A stretch of 64,000 nucleotides of DNA from Phycisphaerae bacterium. GTDB taxonomy: Bacteria > Planctomycetota > Phycisphaerae > UBA1845. A program made the position numbers and the translations under genes. The notes under the pieces were generated by a model. The model saw nothing but the letters and a program-made list of their open reading frames with translations, was not told the origin of the DNA and did no database searches. Below, piece by piece: positions 62,004 to 64,000 of the stretch (its first letter is position 1; each line of letters starts with the position of its first letter). The stretch is taken from contig JAJVHU010000019.1 in the NCBI GenBank assembly GCA_022072505.1, positions 1-64,000 on the forward strand. Reading direction: 5' to 3'.

Positions 62004-62462
62004 ATGACAAAGCGTTTCTTGCGCCGACGGTGCGCGCTGACGGCGGTCGTGGCGGGGTTATCCGCCGCCAGCGCCAGCGCGGCCCTGTACACGTGGACCG
62101 GCAACGTCGACAACGACTGGACGACGACAGGGAACTGGTCTTCTTCGAGCGCCTTGTCCGCTCCGGGGGCGAGCGACGACGTGGTGATCAACGATACCTA
62201 TCCGCGAAGCACGGTGATCGTCGATACGGCGGACCGGACGGTGCGCAACGCGTTCATCGGCGACGGGATGACCCTTCAGCTCGACTACAACCTGACGGTC
62301 AGCGCCGCCGGACACGGCAAGCTCGAAACTTCCGGCGCCGTAGCCCTTGTGGGTTCCGAGGAGGGATCAAAAACGCTGTCAGCGCTTTGGCATGTCGTTT
62401 TTTCTCGGACGACGGCGACGGAGGTCACCACGGACGCAGGGGCCCGGTTGCTTGTGGAGTAG
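62004..62462 (+). CDS. Exported protein with WTG-type N-terminal motif, possibly truncated
   Basis: 152 residues from the ATG at 62004, with AAGGAG 10 bp upstream. Signal CALTAVVAGLSAASASA is followed by YTWTGNVDNDWTTTGNWSSS, a pattern common at the start of planctomycete PEP-CTERM or autotransporter-like beta proteins. It stops after ~125 mature residues, without a repeat region or C-terminal anchor. The next gene starts with the same kind of motif and is twice as long, so this may be a shortened duplicate. Confidence 0.7.
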   Translation: MTKRFLRRRCALTAVVAGLSAASASAALYTWTGNVDNDWTTTGNWSSSSALSAPGASDDVVINDTYPRSTVIVDTADRTVRNAFIGDGMTLQLDYNLTVSAAGHGKLETSGAVALVGSEEGSKTLSALWHVVFSRTTATEVTTDAGARLLVE

Positions 62463-62601
62463 GCGCGAACGTGGGCGGGCTGGGCGGCAAAAAGATTCCC
62501 GGAAAGCAAATTCCAGGAAGCGCGTAAGAACGCGGCAAGTCGAGGGACAGAACAGGGTCAGGCGGGGCGATGCAAATCGCCCCACGAAAAAGGGGAGCAT
62601 G

Positions 62602-63594
62602 ATGCGACACAACAAGGCAAGGGCGTTCGTGGCGCTGGGGCTGGCGCTCCTGACGTCGGCGGCGCGGGCGACGGATTACACGTGGACCGCGGGCGGCGAC
62701 GGTCACTCGTGGACGGACACGAGCAACTGGAGCCCAAGCGGGTATCCGCAGAGCTCCGCCGACACGGCGGTGATCCCCGCGAACTTCAACGGAGACGACG
62801 ACCACTATCCCATCTTCAACGATTCCACCGCCCGGACGATCAAGAGCTTCAAAGTGCTCAACGGCAGCAACGCGGCCAACCGCACCGTGCTGGAGATCGA
62901 GGAGCAGTCGTCGAGCCGGATCCTGAAGATTCTTGACCGGGACGGCCTGGATCCGGGCCAGGGACGGATCGAGCTGAATCGCGGCAGCGAGCTGTGGCTG
63001 CTGGGGGGCGGCGTGCTGCCGCTGCTGAACACGTTCACGTTCGACAGCGACAACGCGGCGAGCGACGCCGAGCGCCCGCAACTGGTCCTGGGCGACGGGT
63101 CGGTCCTGTATATTTCAACCGGATCGTCCGCGAGCCTGACATCGAAGAAGCTGCGCGGCGGCGTGATCCGCGGGCAGATCACGTCGCCGGACAAGGACGA
63201 GACGCTGGTTCTGCACCCGGACCTGAGCGGCTCGTTCGCCATCGATGTCGCCCTGGCCCACATCGGGGCGATCACGACGTTCGTCTCGGGGCAGACCAAC
63301 CTGGACCACACCATCCGGTTCTCCTGCCTGCCGAAGACCGGGACCGGGGACGTCAACGTCACGCCGGCGCCAAGTTCGTCGAACCTGGCGACGTTCGTGT
63401 GGGACGCGCCGTACCTGGCGATGGGGTTGATCGACATCGGGGAGCACGGCGAAAGCGTCGCCACGGGGAACCGGCACGTGGTCACCTTCGGCGGCACCAA
63501 CGTGCGCAGCGGAAGCAAGCTCGAGGTCAAGACGCGCATTCTTTACGAGGCGGGGGGGATCGCGCCGGAGTGCTTCGATTCCGAGGAGCCGTAA
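62602..63594 (+). CDS. Exported beta-rich protein with WTAG-type N-terminal motif
   Basis: 330 residues; GGGGAG precedes two adjacent ATGs (62599 and 62602). Signal ARAFVALGLALLTSAARA precedes DYTWTAGGDGHSWTDTSNWS. The rest is strand-rich (RIELNRGSELWLLGGGVLPL, LVLGDGSVLYISTGSSASL), suggesting a beta-helix or beta-sandwich surface protein. No PEP-CTERM or sortase anchor is seen. It is 139 bp after the shorter relative. Confidence 0.75.
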   Translation: MRHNKARAFVALGLALLTSAARATDYTWTAGGDGHSWTDTSNWSPSGYPQSSADTAVIPANFNGDDDHYPIFNDSTARTIKSFKVLNGSNAANRTVLEIEEQSSSRILKILDRDGLDPGQGRIELNRGSELWLLGGGVLPLLNTFTFDSDNAASDAERPQLVLGDGSVLYISTGSSASLTSKKLRGGVIRGQITSPDKDETLVLHPDLSGSFAIDVALAHIGAITTFVSGQTNLDHTIRFSCLPKTGTGDVNVTPAPSSSNLATFVWDAPYLAMGLIDIGEHGESVATGNRHVVTFGGTNVRSGSKLEVKTRILYEAGGIAPECFDSEEP

Positions 63595-63605
63595 GACGCG
63601 ACATC

Positions 63606-63985
63606 AAAACCGAGCCGCGCCCGTAAGGAAGCGTTCGGGAAGGGAACAGGGAAGAGGCAATAGGCAACAGGCAATAGGCAATAGGCAAGAGGCAATGGGC
63701 CACGAGTTTACCGAGCCGCGCCCGTAAAGAAGCGTTCAGGAAGGCGACAGGGAAGAGGCAACAGGCAACAGGCAACAGGCAAGAGGCAATAGGCAACAGG
63801 TTTACCGGGCCGCGCCCGTAAGGAAGCGTTCCGGGAGGCAACAGGCAAGAGGCAACGGGCAATAGGCAACGGGCCACGAGTTTACCGAGCCGCGACCGTA
63901 AGGAAGCGTTCCGGGAGGCAACAGGCAATAGGCAACGAGTTTACCGAGCCGCGCCCGTAAGGAAGCGTTCGGAAAGGCGATCGCC
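63606..63985 (+). repeat. Compound array: interspersed core plus AGGCAAT/AGGCAAC heptamers
   Basis: The core CCGAGCCGCGCCCGTAAGGA (with variants) starts at 63610, 63711, 63805, 63895 and 63944. Between the cores are variable runs of 7-bp units of the type AGGCAAT, AGGCAAC and AGGCAAG, and GTTTACC comes before each later core. Unit length shrinks from ~100 to ~50 bp towards the end of the window. Confidence 0.9.
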
Positions 63986-64000
63986 GGTCCTTGACGTCGA

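Noticed and set aside
63606..63985. CRISPR array or origin iterons
   Set aside because: Intervals are made of AGGCAAT-type heptamers, not unique spacers, and no DnaA-box cluster or replication gene is nearby.

Overview
This is a high-GC bacterial chromosome segment, most consistent with an uncultured member of the Planctomycetota. That placement is inference. It rests on the block tRNA-Gln, prs, rplY, pth, rpsF, ssb, an orphan FliN-like SpoA protein, a membrane Ser/Thr kinase with a repeat-rich C-terminus, a SpoIIE-type phosphatase, a CgeB-like glycosyltransferase, several multihaem cytochromes, and many short interspersed repeats between genes. No rRNA, CRISPR array or intact prophage is visible.

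Layout. 1-3761 (minus): translation and replication housekeeping (ssb, rpsF, pth, rplY, prs, tRNA-Gln). 4358-8199: an octahaem cytochrome c lipoprotein divergent from a 700-residue predicted outer-membrane beta-barrel. 8474-9162: a PIN toxin followed by its likely antitoxin. 9225-17265: a lipoprotein, a CrtI-like oxidoreductase, an ADP-ribosylglycohydrolase, birA, a CUT2 sugar permease, a class IV aminotransferase and a CBS protein. 17825-21298 (minus): an unknown coiled-coil protein, an acyl-CoA dehydrogenase and the FliN-like protein. 21468-27284 (minus): the fatty-acid cluster rpmF-plsX-fabH-fabD-fabG-acpP-fabF. 27285-31477: small accessory genes between two inverted copies of a 95-bp element. 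31850-41049: purD, a sugar-binding lipoprotein, a gamma-glutamyltransferase, a SpoIIE phosphatase, a glycosyltransferase and a cyclophilin. 41050-46100 is the accessory core: an 81-82 bp tandem array, a HicB-protease chimera of lower GC, a nucleotidyltransferase toxin-antitoxin pair, and a wrecked IS256 transposase carrying nested insertions. 46088-51732: small secreted and GNAT genes, a two-gene cytochrome b/c module and a gamma-carbonic anhydrase. 52082-61506: the kinase, an ABC ATPase, PilZ, a sodium:solute symporter, a coiled-coil lipoprotein, an alpha/alpha-toroid protein and a CUT2 sugar ATPase. 62004-64000: two secreted proteins and a heptanucleotide-rich repeat array.

How the genes work together. 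The fab cluster is a near-complete type II fatty-acid initiation and elongation set. Permease (14005), binding protein (33280) and double ATPase (60010) would make one complete CUT2 sugar importer, although they are scattered over 47 kb. The two cytochrome loci suggest electron transfer between the quinone pool, the periplasm and possibly the cell exterior. The commonest non-coding feature is a repeat with core GAGCCGCGCCCGTAAGGAAG. It occurs at more than 20 sites in both orientations, forms tandem arrays, and in one case seems to supply the start codon and N-terminus of a gene.
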